Positions 54,334 through 63,781 of a stretch of DNA of 64,000 bases are shown one piece after another. The notes below the pieces were generated by a model. That model did no database searches, was not told the origin of the DNA, and was given only the letters and a program-made list of their open reading frames with translations. Positions within the stretch are counted from its first letter, which is position 1, and each line of letters opens with the position of its first letter. The stretch covers positions 62,001 through 126,000 of the forward strand of contig JAFTPP010000032.1 of the NCBI GenBank assembly GCA_017463255.1, in the 5' to 3' direction. The translations under genes and the position numbers were made by a program. The stretch is from Lachnospiraceae bacterium (GTDB taxonomy: Bacteria; Bacillota; Clostridia; Lachnospirales; Lachnospiraceae).

Positions 54334-55072
54334 ATAATGCCTCCCAAATTTTCTGGAAATAATTTTGAAATTCCGGGGCTTTTCTTGCACCAAGGATATC
54401 ATCAGGATCTTTGGTTAAGTGAATGTCAAATACCGCTTTTATGGTGGCAGGTCTTTTGGAAAGAACATAGACTTTGTCAGAAAGGCTGATAGCTTCAGCA
54501 AGTTCATGGGTAACAAGAATTGTAGTTTTTCCTTCTTTTCTGATTTTTTTGCAAATGTCTTCTGATACGGTTAACCTTGTCATGGAATCCAAAGCACTAA
54601 AAGGCTCATCTAACAATAATAATTCCGGTTTTAACGCAAGGGTTCTTATTAGTGCGGCTCTTTGCCGCATACCTCCTGATAATTCACTTGGTTTTTTATA
54701 TTTAAAGTCTTCTAAATGATATTGCTTTAGCATATGGTCCACATATTCTAAGTTTTCTTTAGTTAGTTTTTTGTTAATTTCTAAACCCAGTAGGCAATTT
54801 TTGTATATATTACGCCACTCCAAAAGATTATCGTGTTGTAGCATATATCCCACGAAACCATCTGCATGGTTAAAGTTTATACTGCCCTTATCCGTTTTGA
54901 TTAATCCTGCAATGAGAGAAAGAAGAGTTGATTTGCCGCATCCGCTGGGACCGACAATTGATACAAATTCTCCCTTAAACAACGTCAAAGAAATATCGGA
55001 TAAAGCAGGAGTTTCACCCAGGGCAGAGTGGTAATTGTAATGAATGTTCTTAAGTTCCAAGATAGGATTCAT
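54314..55072 (-). CDS. ABC transporter ATPase, NitT/TauT (SsuB/TauB-like) family
   Basis: A 252-residue nucleotide-binding subunit with Walker A 'GPSGCGKST', Q-loop 'GYMLQHDNLLEWRN', signature 'LSGGMRQRAALIRTLALKPELLLLDEPFSALD' (Walker B included) and H-switch 'ILVTHELAEAISLSDKVYVLS'. The Leu-Leu-Glu-Trp Q-loop is typical of NitT/TauT importers. I start at ATG 55072 ('MNPILELKNIHYNYH'); an in-frame ATG at 55096 is possible, and neither has a strong ribosome binding site. It is translated with the permease. Confidence 0.9.
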   Translation of the reverse strand: MNPILELKNIHYNYHSALGETPALSDISLTLFKGEFVSIVGPSGCGKSTLLSLIAGLIKTDKGSINFNHADGFVGYMLQHDNLLEWRNIYKNCLLGLEINKKLTKENLEYVDHMLKQYHLEDFKYKKPSELSGGMRQRAALIRTLALKPELLLLDEPFSALDSMTRLTVSEDICKKIRKEGKTTILVTHELAEAISLSDKVYVLSKRPATIKAVFDIHLTKDPDDILGARKAPEFQNYFQKIWEALYGTENL

Positions 55073-55169
55073 ATAAACACCAACCTGTTGAAACATTTCA
55101 AATATATTTTATTGTATGTTTTATACATAATTATGTGTTTTTTATTGAACAAAATATCCAATCTATTTA

Positions 55170-55198
55170 TTGAAAGAAAGTTGATTTTATGGTACTAT
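55170..55198 (+). promoter_or_regulatory. Candidate sigma-A promoter of argH
   Basis: TTGAAA (55170-55175), 17-base spacer, TACTAT (55193-55198), 37 bases before the ATG. Confidence 0.55.
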
Positions 55199-55234
55199 AT
55201 AATGCAGATTTAATTTTTGGTGGAGGAAAAAGAT

Positions 55235-56626
55235 ATGGCACAGCTATGGGGTGGAAGATTTACCAAACAAACAGATGATTTGGTATATGCCTTTAATGCA
55301 TCAATATCTTTTGATAAAAAGTTTTTTGAACAGGATGTTACCGGAAGTATTGCCCATGTAGTGATGCTTGAAAAACAGGGTATTCTTACCTTGGAAGAAA
55401 AGGACGCTATTGTGAAAGGGCTTACATCTATCAGGGAAGATGTTGAAAACGGCAAGTTAATCATTACTGATGAATATGAAGATATTCACAGCTTTGTTGA
55501 GGCGAACCTCATTGACAGAATCGGCGATGCAGGTAAGAAACTGCATACGGGTAGAAGCCGTAATGATCAGGTTGCCCTTGATATGAGACTTTTTACAAGG
55601 ACAGAAGTACTTGCCATTGATGAATTGTTAAAAGAATTATTACAGGCAATTTTAAAGATTCAAAAAGAAAATTTAGAAACTTATATGCCCGGATTTACAC
55701 ATTTACAAAAAGCACAGCCCATTACTCTGGCTCATCACATGGGTGCATATTTTGAAATGTTTAAACGTGACAGATTAAGATTAAAGGATATTTATCATAG
55801 AATGAACTATTGTCCGTTAGGTGCGGGAGCCCTTGCGGGAACCACATATCCTTTGGACCGTAACTATACAGCAAGTCTTTTGGGATTTGAGGGGCCAACC
55901 TTAAACAGTATAGACAGTGTATCAGACCGTGATTATATCATAGAGTTATTAAGTGCATGTGCTACGATTATGATGCATTTAAGCCGTTTTTCAGAAGAGA
56001 TTATTATATGGAATTCTAATGAGTACCAGTTCGTAGAGCTTGACGATGCTTATTCAACAGGAAGCTCCATTATGCCACAGAAGAAAAACCCTGATATTGC
56101 AGAGTTAGTAAGAGGTAAGACGGGAAGAGTTTATGGAGCTCTTATGTCGATTCTTACTACCATGAAGGGAATTCCCCTTGCTTATAATAAGGACATGCAG
56201 GAGGATAAGGAACTTACCTTTGATGCGCTTGATACCGTAAAAGGCTGCGTGGCTCTTTTTACCGGAATGGTGTCAACCATGAAGTTTAACAATGAGGTAA
56301 TGGCTAAGAGTGCCATGAACGGATTTACCAATGCAACGGATGCGGCAGATTACCTTGTAAACAGAGGAGTGCCTTTCCGTGATGCACACGGTATTATCGG
56401 AAGACTTGTTCTTTACTGTATTGAAAAGAATTGTTCCATTGAAGATTTATCCATGGAAGAATTAAAAGATATCTGTCCTGTGTTTGAAGCAGATATTTAT
56501 GAAGCAATCAGCTTAAAGACCTGTGTTGAAAAACGACTGACAATCGGCGCACCGGGAAAAGCGGTTATGGAACAGGTAATTGCACAAAATGATCAATATC
56601 TTGCCAATGACTGGCAGGTAGGATAA
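55235..56626 (+). CDS. argH: Argininosuccinate lyase
   Basis: It splits argininosuccinate to arginine and fumarate. The 463-residue protein starts '[30 protein letters not shown]' and has '[18 protein letters not shown]', '[24 protein letters not shown]', '[14 protein letters not shown]' and the fumarase/lyase signature '[12 protein letters not shown]'. ATG 55235 is chosen because GGAGGAAAAAG lies just ahead; the longer reading has no such site. argG is not adjacent. Confidence 0.97.
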   Translation: MAQLWGGRFTKQTDDLVYAFNASISFDKKFFEQDVTGSIAHVVMLEKQGILTLEEKDAIVKGLTSIREDVENGKLIITDEYEDIHSFVEANLIDRIGDAGKKLHTGRSRNDQVALDMRLFTRTEVLAIDELLKELLQAILKIQKENLETYMPGFTHLQKAQPITLAHHMGAYFEMFKRDRLRLKDIYHRMNYCPLGAGALAGTTYPLDRNYTASLLGFEGPTLNSIDSVSDRDYIIELLSACATIMMHLSRFSEEIIIWNSNEYQFVELDDAYSTGSSIMPQKKNPDIAELVRGKTGRVYGALMSILTTMKGIPLAYNKDMQEDKELTFDALDTVKGCVALFTGMVSTMKFNNEVMAKSAMNGFTNATDAADYLVNRGVPFRDAHGIIGRLVLYCIEKNCSIEDLSMEELKDICPVFEADIYEAISLKTCVEKRLTIGAPGKAVMEQVIAQNDQYLANDWQVG

Positions 56627-56662
56627 TAAACTCTGCCATAGGCAGAATGAGGAGGAAAAACG

Positions 56663-57748
56663 ATGAGTGACAAATTAAAAGTAGGTATTCTTGGTGGTAC
56701 AGGTATGGTTGGACAGAGATTTATCTCTCTTCTTGAAAATCATCCTTGGTTTGAAGTAACTACCATTGCTGCAAGCCCAAGATCAGCAGGAAAAACATAT
56801 GAAGAAGCAGTTGGTGACAGATGGAAAATGACAACACCAATGCCTGAAGCAGTAAAAAAACTTGTTGTTATGAACGTTAACGAAGTAGAAAAGGTAGCAG
56901 CAGAAGTTGATTTCGTATTCAGTGCAGTAGATATGACAAAAGATGAAATCAAAGCAATTGAGGAAGCTTATGCTAAAACAGAAACACCTGTTGTAAGTAA
57001 CAACTCTGCTCACAGATGGACACCTGATGTTCCTATGTGTGTACCGGAAATCAATCCGGAACATATGAAGGTAATTGAATTCCAGAAAAAACGTCTTGGA
57101 ACAACAAGAGGATTCGTAGCTGTAAAGCCAAACTGTTCTATTCAGAGTTACGCACCTGTTTTAACAGCGTGGAAAGAGTTTGAGCCATATGAAGTAGTTG
57201 CTACAACATATCAGGCAATTTCAGGTGCAGGTAAGACCTTTAAAGAATGGCCTGAAATGGTAGAAAATATTATCCCATATATCGGCGGCGAAGAAGAAAA
57301 GAGTGAAAAAGAACCATTAAGAATCTGGGGCGAGATTAAAGACGGTGTTATTGTTCCTGCTGAAAGTCCTAAGATTACATGCCAGTGTATCCGTGTTCCT
57401 GTTTTAAACGGACACACAGCAGCTGTGTTTGTTAAATTCAAAAAACAGCCGACAAAAGAACAGTTAATCGACAGACTTGTAAACTTTAAAGGTGTACCAC
57501 AGGAATTAGAACTTCCTAGTGCTCCAAAACAGTTTATCCAGTATCTTGAAGAAGATAACAGACCACAGGTTAAGATGGATGTTGATTACGAAAAAGGTAT
57601 GGGTGTAAGCGTTGGACGTATCCGTGAAGATTCTGTATATGATTGGAAATTCGTAGGATTATCACACAATACTGTAAGAGGTGCAGCAGGTGGTGCTGTA
57701 TTATGTGCTGAGTTATTAAAAGCACAGGGTTACATTACAAAGAAATAA
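56663..57748 (+). CDS. asd: Aspartate-semialdehyde dehydrogenase (archaeal/fungal-type)
   Basis: It reduces aspartyl phosphate to aspartate semialdehyde, at the branch to lysine, threonine and methionine. The nucleotide motif is 'VGILGGTGMVGQRFISLLENHPWFEVTTIAASPRSAGKTY'. The catalytic cysteine is C158 in 'VAVKPNCSIQSYAPVL', and 'GHTAAVFVKFKKQPT' carries the general-base histidine region. The 361-residue length and 'GDRWKMTTPMP' insert match the larger archaeal/fungal type also present in some Clostridia, rather than the E. coli type. A GGAGGA ribosome binding site precedes it, and a c-di-GMP gene follows 33 bases later. Confidence 0.95.
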   Translation: MSDKLKVGILGGTGMVGQRFISLLENHPWFEVTTIAASPRSAGKTYEEAVGDRWKMTTPMPEAVKKLVVMNVNEVEKVAAEVDFVFSAVDMTKDEIKAIEEAYAKTETPVVSNNSAHRWTPDVPMCVPEINPEHMKVIEFQKKRLGTTRGFVAVKPNCSIQSYAPVLTAWKEFEPYEVVATTYQAISGAGKTFKEWPEMVENIIPYIGGEEEKSEKEPLRIWGEIKDGVIVPAESPKITCQCIRVPVLNGHTAAVFVKFKKQPTKEQLIDRLVNFKGVPQELELPSAPKQFIQYLEEDNRPQVKMDVDYEKGMGVSVGRIREDSVYDWKFVGLSHNTVRGAAGGAVLCAELLKAQGYITKK

Positions 57749-57781
57749 TAAAGACTTTTAAGTACTTTAGGAAAGGAGAGC

Positions 57782-59509
57782 ATGATGGATGAATTACATT
57801 ACCAATATAATTTGTTAAGAGCAAAGAATCAGACATTGGAATCAACAGAGCGGATGTATCGTTCTATTTGTAATACATCTACCAATGCTTTCCTTTATTA
57901 TTCTTTTACGGATAATAAGCTTTTTACCATGGGTGCATGGGAGAGCTATTTTGATATCAGAATTGATTCCATTAAGAATCTGGCAAGCCTTACGGAGTTT
58001 GTGCAGGATAAGTATCAGTTGGCTTTAAGAGAAATACTGTATCTTGAGCAGACGAAGATGGAACGAGCTTCTAAAGAAGTATGTCTTTTGAATGGTAAGA
58101 AATGGGTAGAGTGTGAAGTTAACATTTCTTATGATGAAAAACAAAGACCTATTGAAAAAATTATTCGTTTCAAAGACATTACCAAGTTTAAAAAGCAAAA
58201 TGATGAATTATCATATCTTGCTTACTATGATATTTTGACAGGACTATATAACCGAAACTATTTCGTGCGTATTTTGGCTGACTGGTTAAGAAAAGCGGAA
58301 ACGGACAAATCGGTAGTATCGGTTGTATTTATTGATATTGATGATTTTAGAAAAATCAATGATGGTTTAGGCTTAATCGTGGGAGATGAGTTGGTTCAGG
58401 TTTTCGGACAGTTCCTTGGTACATTTTCCCAGGAAAATGTAATCGTATCTCACTTTAACAGTGATATATACTGTATGGCAATCTATGATCCTTGCGGAAA
58501 CAGAACCGTTGATGCAATTTACCACGAAATACAGAGCCGTTTGCAAAAACCGTTTTTACTCTCTACTCGTCATGAGCTGGATATTACAGTCAGTGTGGGC
58601 GTTGCAGAGTACCCGGAAGCGGCTAAGAGCGCTTTAGAGTTAATTAACTGTGCAGAAATTGTTATGTTTAAATCCAAAGCCGGTGGTAAAAACGGTCTTA
58701 CTTACTTTGATACACCGATTTTAAATGATTTCTTAAAGAACATTGAAATTGAAAATAAATTAAAAGAAGCACTTTTTGCAAACCAGTTTGAATTAAATTT
58801 CCAACCCCAGTATGATTCTTCGTCCGGACGCCTTCGTGGTGTTGAAGCCTTAATCAGATGGAAGGACCATATGGGTAAAAGCGTGAGCCCTTCTGATTTT
58901 ATTCCCATTGCTGAGAAAAACGGCACCATTGTTCCTATCGGAAATTGGGTTATTGATGAAGCAATCAGAATTCTTGCAGAAGTAAAAAGAAAATACCGTA
59001 TCGATTTTGTTATGTCGATTAACATCAGTGCGATTCAGTATAAGCGTGATGAATTTGTAGGTGACTTAATCGCAATATTAAGAAAATATGATGTTAATCC
59101 AAACGAAATTGAACTTGAAATAACAGAAACCGTATTGATTGACGATTTCAAGCTTGTAAAAGATAAAATGCATACTTTGCGTGAATATGGTGTAAAAGTA
59201 TCCTTAGATGACTTCGGAACCGGATTTTCATCCCTTTCTTATTTGAAAGGTTTACCGATTGATACTTTAAAGATTGACAAAACATTTGTGGATACCGTAA
59301 TTGTGGACGAGTCCACAAGAATTATTATGGAATCTATCATACATATGGCTAAGAGACTTGGTTATGATACCGTTGCTGAAGGTGTGGAAACAAAAGAGCA
59401 GTATGATTATTTGAAATCAATCGGCTGTGATACCATTCAGGGCTTTTATCTGTCAAAACCAATGAGTGTAGAAGCATTTGAACAGTTGTTAAGTGAAATG
59501 ATTCATTAA
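57782..59509 (+). CDS. PAS-like/GGDEF(degenerate)/EAL c-di-GMP phosphodiesterase
   Basis: The 575-residue cytosolic protein has an N-terminal PAS-like region (~15-130), a GGDEF-fold domain (~140-305) and a C-terminal EAL domain (~325-575). The cyclase signature is lost ('SHFNSDIYCMAIYD' where GGDEF is expected). The EAL domain keeps its residues: E355 in 'VEALIRW', 'SINISAIQY', 'ELEITETVL', 'DDFGTGFSSLSYLKGLPIDTLKIDK', 'AEGVETKEQ', 'QGFYLSKPM'. It should therefore hydrolyse c-di-GMP, with the GGDEF domain perhaps regulatory. ATG 57782 and 57785 are both possible starts. The next gene starts 12 bases later. Confidence 0.93.
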   Translation: MMDELHYQYNLLRAKNQTLESTERMYRSICNTSTNAFLYYSFTDNKLFTMGAWESYFDIRIDSIKNLASLTEFVQDKYQLALREILYLEQTKMERASKEVCLLNGKKWVECEVNISYDEKQRPIEKIIRFKDITKFKKQNDELSYLAYYDILTGLYNRNYFVRILADWLRKAETDKSVVSVVFIDIDDFRKINDGLGLIVGDELVQVFGQFLGTFSQENVIVSHFNSDIYCMAIYDPCGNRTVDAIYHEIQSRLQKPFLLSTRHELDITVSVGVAEYPEAAKSALELINCAEIVMFKSKAGGKNGLTYFDTPILNDFLKNIEIENKLKEALFANQFELNFQPQYDSSSGRLRGVEALIRWKDHMGKSVSPSDFIPIAEKNGTIVPIGNWVIDEAIRILAEVKRKYRIDFVMSINISAIQYKRDEFVGDLIAILRKYDVNPNEIELEITETVLIDDFKLVKDKMHTLREYGVKVSLDDFGTGFSSLSYLKGLPIDTLKIDKTFVDTVIVDESTRIIMESIIHMAKRLGYDTVAEGVETKEQYDYLKSIGCDTIQGFYLSKPMSVEAFEQLLSEMIH

Positions 59510-59521
59510 AAGGAGTCGTCG

Positions 59522-60880
59522 ATGGCTTTATTTTATGAAATAGAAGTAGAAAAATTAAATGAATACTACACACAATCCTCAAATCAGATTGTTGTGGTGT
59601 ATGGACAGAAGAATATTGATGAAGGTAACCTGATAAATCTGTTCCTTCAAAATAAAACGTCTGTGTACTTTAAGGCGCAAGAAGCCATGGAAAGACAGCA
59701 GTGTTATTTATGGGCAAAGCAATTTTCTTATGATTCCGTAAATCCATATCCTGATTTTTCGGAGCTTTTTGAGGGTGTATATAACAAGAACCATACGGAG
59801 GAAGAACGTATGGTATTTGTTTTTGATGGCTTTCATAATCTCATAAAATATGATGGGGATTTTATGGGACATCTGATTGAATTTTTGAAACGTCACAATG
59901 AAGTTTTTGTCCTTTTGGTAAGTACTTCCATTGGTTTTATTGAAAACAGCATGGTTTCCAAAATAGGAAGAAATGCACTATATATTAATCAGTTTATAAA
60001 AATTAAGGAATTGCCCTTTAAATCTGTTTGTGGCTATTTTTATAATTGCAGTAAAGATGATTGTTTGAATATTTACTCGATTTTCGGAGGTTTCCCCAAA
60101 CTTTGGAAAAGGTTTGACAGAACATATACTTTCCGTGAGAACATGGTACGTTTATTGGAACAGGACGTTCATTTTTTTGAACATGAAACCAAGCGTATTT
60201 TGGGAGATGAATTAAGGGAGCTTTCGGTTTATTCTACAATTCTTAGTGTACTTGCATCAGGGAAGACAAAGCTTAATGACATTTATGACCATACCGGATT
60301 TTCCAGAGCGAAAATCAGTGTATATTTAAAACAGTTAATTGAGCTAGAAGTGGTTGAAAAGGTATTTTCCATGGAAACAGCAGGACATGAAAACACTCAG
60401 AAGGGTATTTATAAGATTTCAAATCCTCTGGTACGTTTTTATTATACATATTTTTACCCGAATGAAAGCGTATTGGGGTGTATTAGTGCAAGACAGTTTT
60501 TTGAAGAGTATATTTCGCCCTATCTTCGCGAGTATGCCGAGGAATCCTTTGCACTTGCCTGTTTACAGTATATGGATGAAAAGAATCAGGAGAATAAATT
60601 GCCTGAGCGTTTCGGACGTATGAGCCAATGGGTAGGAAAGGCAGGTACCATATCTGTTATGGCGGTTAGTGATAATGACAATTATCTGATAGCCCATTGT
60701 TCCTACCGATATCCGAAGATGAAATCTCAAGATTATGAGTGGCTTTTGTATCTTGTGACACAGGCCAGAGTAGAGCCTAAGTATTATTATTTATTTGCAG
60801 TAACCGGTTTTGATGAGACAATTCTTGAGATAGCCAGAAAGGAAGCAAACATTAAGACTGTTTTACTGGGGGACATGTAG
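59522..60880 (+). CDS. DUF234/archaeal-ATPase-type protein with degenerate P-loop
   Basis: The 452-residue protein has the layout of archaeal-type ATPases (ATPase_2 plus DUF234): an N-terminal NTPase fold, a winged helix at ~245-290 ('LASGKTKLNDIYDHTGFSRAKISVYLKQLIELEVVEKV'), 'YKISNPLVRFYYTYFYPN', and a C-terminal PD-(D/E)xK-like DUF234 region. The family P-loop 'GRRRVGKTTL' reads G28-QKNI-D33-E34-G35, which lacks the Lys and Thr. Walker B is weak ('VFVFDGFHNL'). It is probably unable to hydrolyse ATP. It lies 12 bases behind the EAL gene and 19 before topB. Function unknown. Confidence 0.8.
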   Translation: MALFYEIEVEKLNEYYTQSSNQIVVVYGQKNIDEGNLINLFLQNKTSVYFKAQEAMERQQCYLWAKQFSYDSVNPYPDFSELFEGVYNKNHTEEERMVFVFDGFHNLIKYDGDFMGHLIEFLKRHNEVFVLLVSTSIGFIENSMVSKIGRNALYINQFIKIKELPFKSVCGYFYNCSKDDCLNIYSIFGGFPKLWKRFDRTYTFRENMVRLLEQDVHFFEHETKRILGDELRELSVYSTILSVLASGKTKLNDIYDHTGFSRAKISVYLKQLIELEVVEKVFSMETAGHENTQKGIYKISNPLVRFYYTYFYPNESVLGCISARQFFEEYISPYLREYAEESFALACLQYMDEKNQENKLPERFGRMSQWVGKAGTISVMAVSDNDNYLIAHCSYRYPKMKSQDYEWLLYLVTQARVEPKYYYLFAVTGFDETILEIARKEANIKTVLLGDM

Positions 60881-60899
60881 TAAAGGTATAGCAATCAGT

Positions 60900-62933
60900 A
60901 TGGATAAAAGTTTGTTTATTGCAGAAAAGCCCAGTGTGGCAAGGGAATTTGCAAAGGCTTTAAAACTGAATACAACCAATAAAGACGGATACATGGAAAG
61001 TGAAAACTGCATCATTACATGGTGTGTGGGTCATCTTGTAACCATGAGTTATCCGGAAGCTTATGATGAAAAATTCCGTAAATGGTCTTTGGAAACCATT
61101 CCTTTTATTCCTACTGAATTTAAATATGAGGTCATCCCGGAGGTAAAAAAACAATTTTCCATTGTAAGCGGTCTTTTAAACAGGGAAGATGTAAAAACCA
61201 TTTATGTCTGCACTGACTCCGGTCGTGAAGGAGAATATATTTACCGTCTGGTAGAACAGCAGGCTAATGTAACGGGAAAAGAAAGAAAACGTGTTTGGAT
61301 AGACTCCCAGACTGAGGATGAAATCAGAAGAGGAATTAAAGAAGCCAAGGATTTATCAGAATATGATAATTTAAGTGCTTCCGCGTATTTGCGTGCCAAA
61401 GAAGATTACCTTATGGGTATTAACTTTTCGAGAGCACTGACTCTGAAATACGGATATCCCGTTAAGACTTTTTTAAATCTTGATAAAAGTGTTATTTCTG
61501 TCGGTCGAGTTATGACCTGCGTTTTAGGAATTGTTGTTAACAGGGAACGTGAAATACGTGATTTTGTAAAAACACCGTTTTTTAGGGTGATTGCAAAACA
61601 TGAGTTGGGAGACCATTCCTTTGATAGTGAATGGAAAGTAAGTCCTGAATCCATGTATCATGAATCTCCTAAATTATATAAAGAGAACGGATTTAAAGAA
61701 GAGGAAACGGCAAAAGAGCTGATTGGTTTATTGCAGAATAAAATTCCGGTTTTAGAAGCAATCGAGAAGAAAAAAGAAACCAAGGCAGCACCGCTTTTAT
61801 ATAATCTGGCAGAGCTTCAGAATGACTGTTCTAAATACTTTAAAATTAGTCCTGATGAAACCTTACGATATATTCAGGACATGTATGAAAAGAAGCTTCT
61901 AACTTATCCAAGAACAGATGCCCGCGTGCTTTCATCAGCAGTGGCGAAAGAAATATATAAGAATTTAAGTGGACTTAAGAATTATCCTCTTGCAGCTGAA
62001 TTTGCATCAGAGATTTTGGAAAAAGGAAGCTATAAGGGCATTATTAAATCCAAGTATGTTAATGATAAGCAGATTACGGATCACTACGCCATTATTCCTA
62101 CTGGCCAGGGATTAAATGCGCTAAACAGCTTAAATGAGGTGGAACGTAATATCTATGAAATCGTAGTCAGAAGGTTTTTGGCGATTTTCTATCCGCCGGC
62201 TGTTTACCAAAAAGTATCGTTAGTAACCAAGTTTGAGGTGACAAAAGAGGACAAAGCTTTTTCGGAGAGGTTTTATTCTAATTTTAAAGTTTTGGCTGAA
62301 AAAGGTTATCTTTGCGCAACACAATTTTCTTTTGCTAAAAAAAGAGGAGAGCAAAAGAATGAGAACAAGGAAAATGAAGAGGATGAAGTTGATTTAGGAC
62401 AGGATGAATCCTTTTTTGAACAGATTAGTTCCTTGAAAAAAGGAATGGAAATGCCGGTTAAGGAATTGTCTATAAAAGAAGGAGAAACTAGTCCTCCCAA
62501 ACGGTATAATTCCGGTTCCATCATTCTTACCATGGAAAATGCAGGACAGTTTATCGAGGATGAGGAGCTTCGTGCCCAGATTAAAGGAAGCGGTATCGGA
62601 ACCAGTGCAACAAGAGCGGAAATTCTTAAGAAACTATGTAATATTAAGTATCTTAAACTAAACGCTAAAACACAGATTATTACCCCGACCCTTTTGGGTG
62701 AAATCGTATACGAAGTGGTAAACAGTTCCATCCGTTCATTATTAGACCCAAGCCTTACTGCAAGCTGGGAAAAAGGTTTAACCAAGGTTGCTGAGGGTGA
62801 GATTACGTCAGATGAGTATATGGATAAATTGGACGGTTTTGTAAGACGCCGTACAGATGCGGTGAAAGGAATTAAAAACCAGAATCAGTTAACCGGCAGA
62901 TTTCAGTATGTTTCAGGCTTTTACAAAAAATAA
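60900..62933 (+). CDS. topB: DNA topoisomerase III (type IA)
   Basis: A 677-residue type IA topoisomerase that relaxes and decatenates DNA. The TOPRIM domain begins 'LFIAEKPSVAREFAKAL' and contains 'CTDSGREGEYIYRLV'. The catalytic tyrosine is in 'KKLLTYPRTDARVLS'. 'GSGIGTSATRAEILKKL' is the conserved domain IV segment. No C-terminal zinc ribbons are present. The ribosome binding site before ATG 60900 is weak (AAAGG, ~14 bases ahead), suggesting partial dependence on upstream translation. Confidence 0.96.
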   Translation: MDKSLFIAEKPSVAREFAKALKLNTTNKDGYMESENCIITWCVGHLVTMSYPEAYDEKFRKWSLETIPFIPTEFKYEVIPEVKKQFSIVSGLLNREDVKTIYVCTDSGREGEYIYRLVEQQANVTGKERKRVWIDSQTEDEIRRGIKEAKDLSEYDNLSASAYLRAKEDYLMGINFSRALTLKYGYPVKTFLNLDKSVISVGRVMTCVLGIVVNREREIRDFVKTPFFRVIAKHELGDHSFDSEWKVSPESMYHESPKLYKENGFKEEETAKELIGLLQNKIPVLEAIEKKKETKAAPLLYNLAELQNDCSKYFKISPDETLRYIQDMYEKKLLTYPRTDARVLSSAVAKEIYKNLSGLKNYPLAAEFASEILEKGSYKGIIKSKYVNDKQITDHYAIIPTGQGLNALNSLNEVERNIYEIVVRRFLAIFYPPAVYQKVSLVTKFEVTKEDKAFSERFYSNFKVLAEKGYLCATQFSFAKKRGEQKNENKENEEDEVDLGQDESFFEQISSLKKGMEMPVKELSIKEGETSPPKRYNSGSIILTMENAGQFIEDEELRAQIKGSGIGTSATRAEILKKLCNIKYLKLNAKTQIITPTLLGEIVYEVVNSSIRSLLDPSLTASWEKGLTKVAEGEITSDEYMDKLDGFVRRRTDAVKGIKNQNQLTGRFQYVSGFYKK

Positions 62934-63058
62934 TCTTGTATGTAAAAAAAGACTGGATTTTTGGCGTTTTTTGTGGCAATATAGAAGGAGCGGTTATAGC
63001 AGAGATATAAATAATTTCTGTTAGAAAATATAACTTACATTTTGAAAGGAGTTTTCAC

Positions 63059-63763
63059 ATGATTTATTCAAGAGAAGTAGAAGAAATGTGTCCAGTAGCA
63101 CAGGGCGTTAACCATGGCTGCGCACCAATCCCGGAAGAAGCAAAATGGGTAAAAGCGAAAGATGTTAAAGATATTTCAGGTTTAACACATGGTATTGGCT
63201 GGTGTGCTCCACAGCAGGGTGCATGTAAATTAACACTTAACGTTAAAGAAGGTATTATCCAGGAAGCATTAGTAGAGACAATCGGATGTTCAGGTATGAC
63301 ACATTCAGCAGCTATGGCTTCTGAAATTTTACCGGGTAGAACAGTTCTTGAAGCATTAAATACAGACCTTGTATGTGATGCTATCAATACAGCTATGAGA
63401 GAATTATTCTTACAGATCGTTTACGGTCGTACACAGAGTGCATTCTCAGAAGATGGTCTTCCAATCGGTGCAGGACTTGAAGATTTAGGAAAAGGTCTCC
63501 GTTCTCAGGTTGGTACAATGTACGGTACATTAGCAAAAGGTCCTCGTTACCTTGAAATGGCTGAAGGTTATGTAACAGGTATCGCTTTAGATGCTGATAA
63601 CCAGATTATCGGTTACAAATTCGTAAGCCTTGGTAAGATGACAGACTTCATCAAAAAAGGTGATGATCCTAACACAGCTTATGAAAAAGCAAGCGGACAG
63701 TATGGTCGTGTTGCAGATGCTGTTAAGATTATCGACCCTAGAACTGATGCAGAAGTAAAATAA
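63059..63763 (+). CDS. NifU-like iron-sulfur cluster assembly scaffold protein (GGGtGRT-associated)
   Basis: A 234-residue protein with an IscU/NifU-N-like fold: 'LTLNVKEGIIQEALVETIGCSGMTHSAAMASEILPGRTVLEALNTD' matches the NifU strand-helix layout, with one candidate ligand cysteine. Extra cysteines lie at the N-terminus ('EEMCPVAQGVNHGCAP', 'GWCAPQQGACK'). The protein is known to me only as the partner of GGGtGRT proteins in anaerobic Clostridia and related phyla; the client is not established. AAAGGAG precedes ATG 63059. Partner gene 18 bases downstream. The 125 bases upstream hold no gene. Confidence 0.8.
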   Translation: MIYSREVEEMCPVAQGVNHGCAPIPEEAKWVKAKDVKDISGLTHGIGWCAPQQGACKLTLNVKEGIIQEALVETIGCSGMTHSAAMASEILPGRTVLEALNTDLVCDAINTAMRELFLQIVYGRTQSAFSEDGLPIGAGLEDLGKGLRSQVGTMYGTLAKGPRYLEMAEGYVTGIALDADNQIIGYKFVSLGKMTDFIKKGDDPNTAYEKASGQYGRVADAVKIIDPRTDAEVK

Positions 63764-63781
63764 TAGAGGAGGACAATTATA

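Noticed and set aside
62306..62785. Antisense ORF of 159 residues in topB
   Set aside because: Mirror of a conserved topoisomerase segment; no start signal and no family resemblance.
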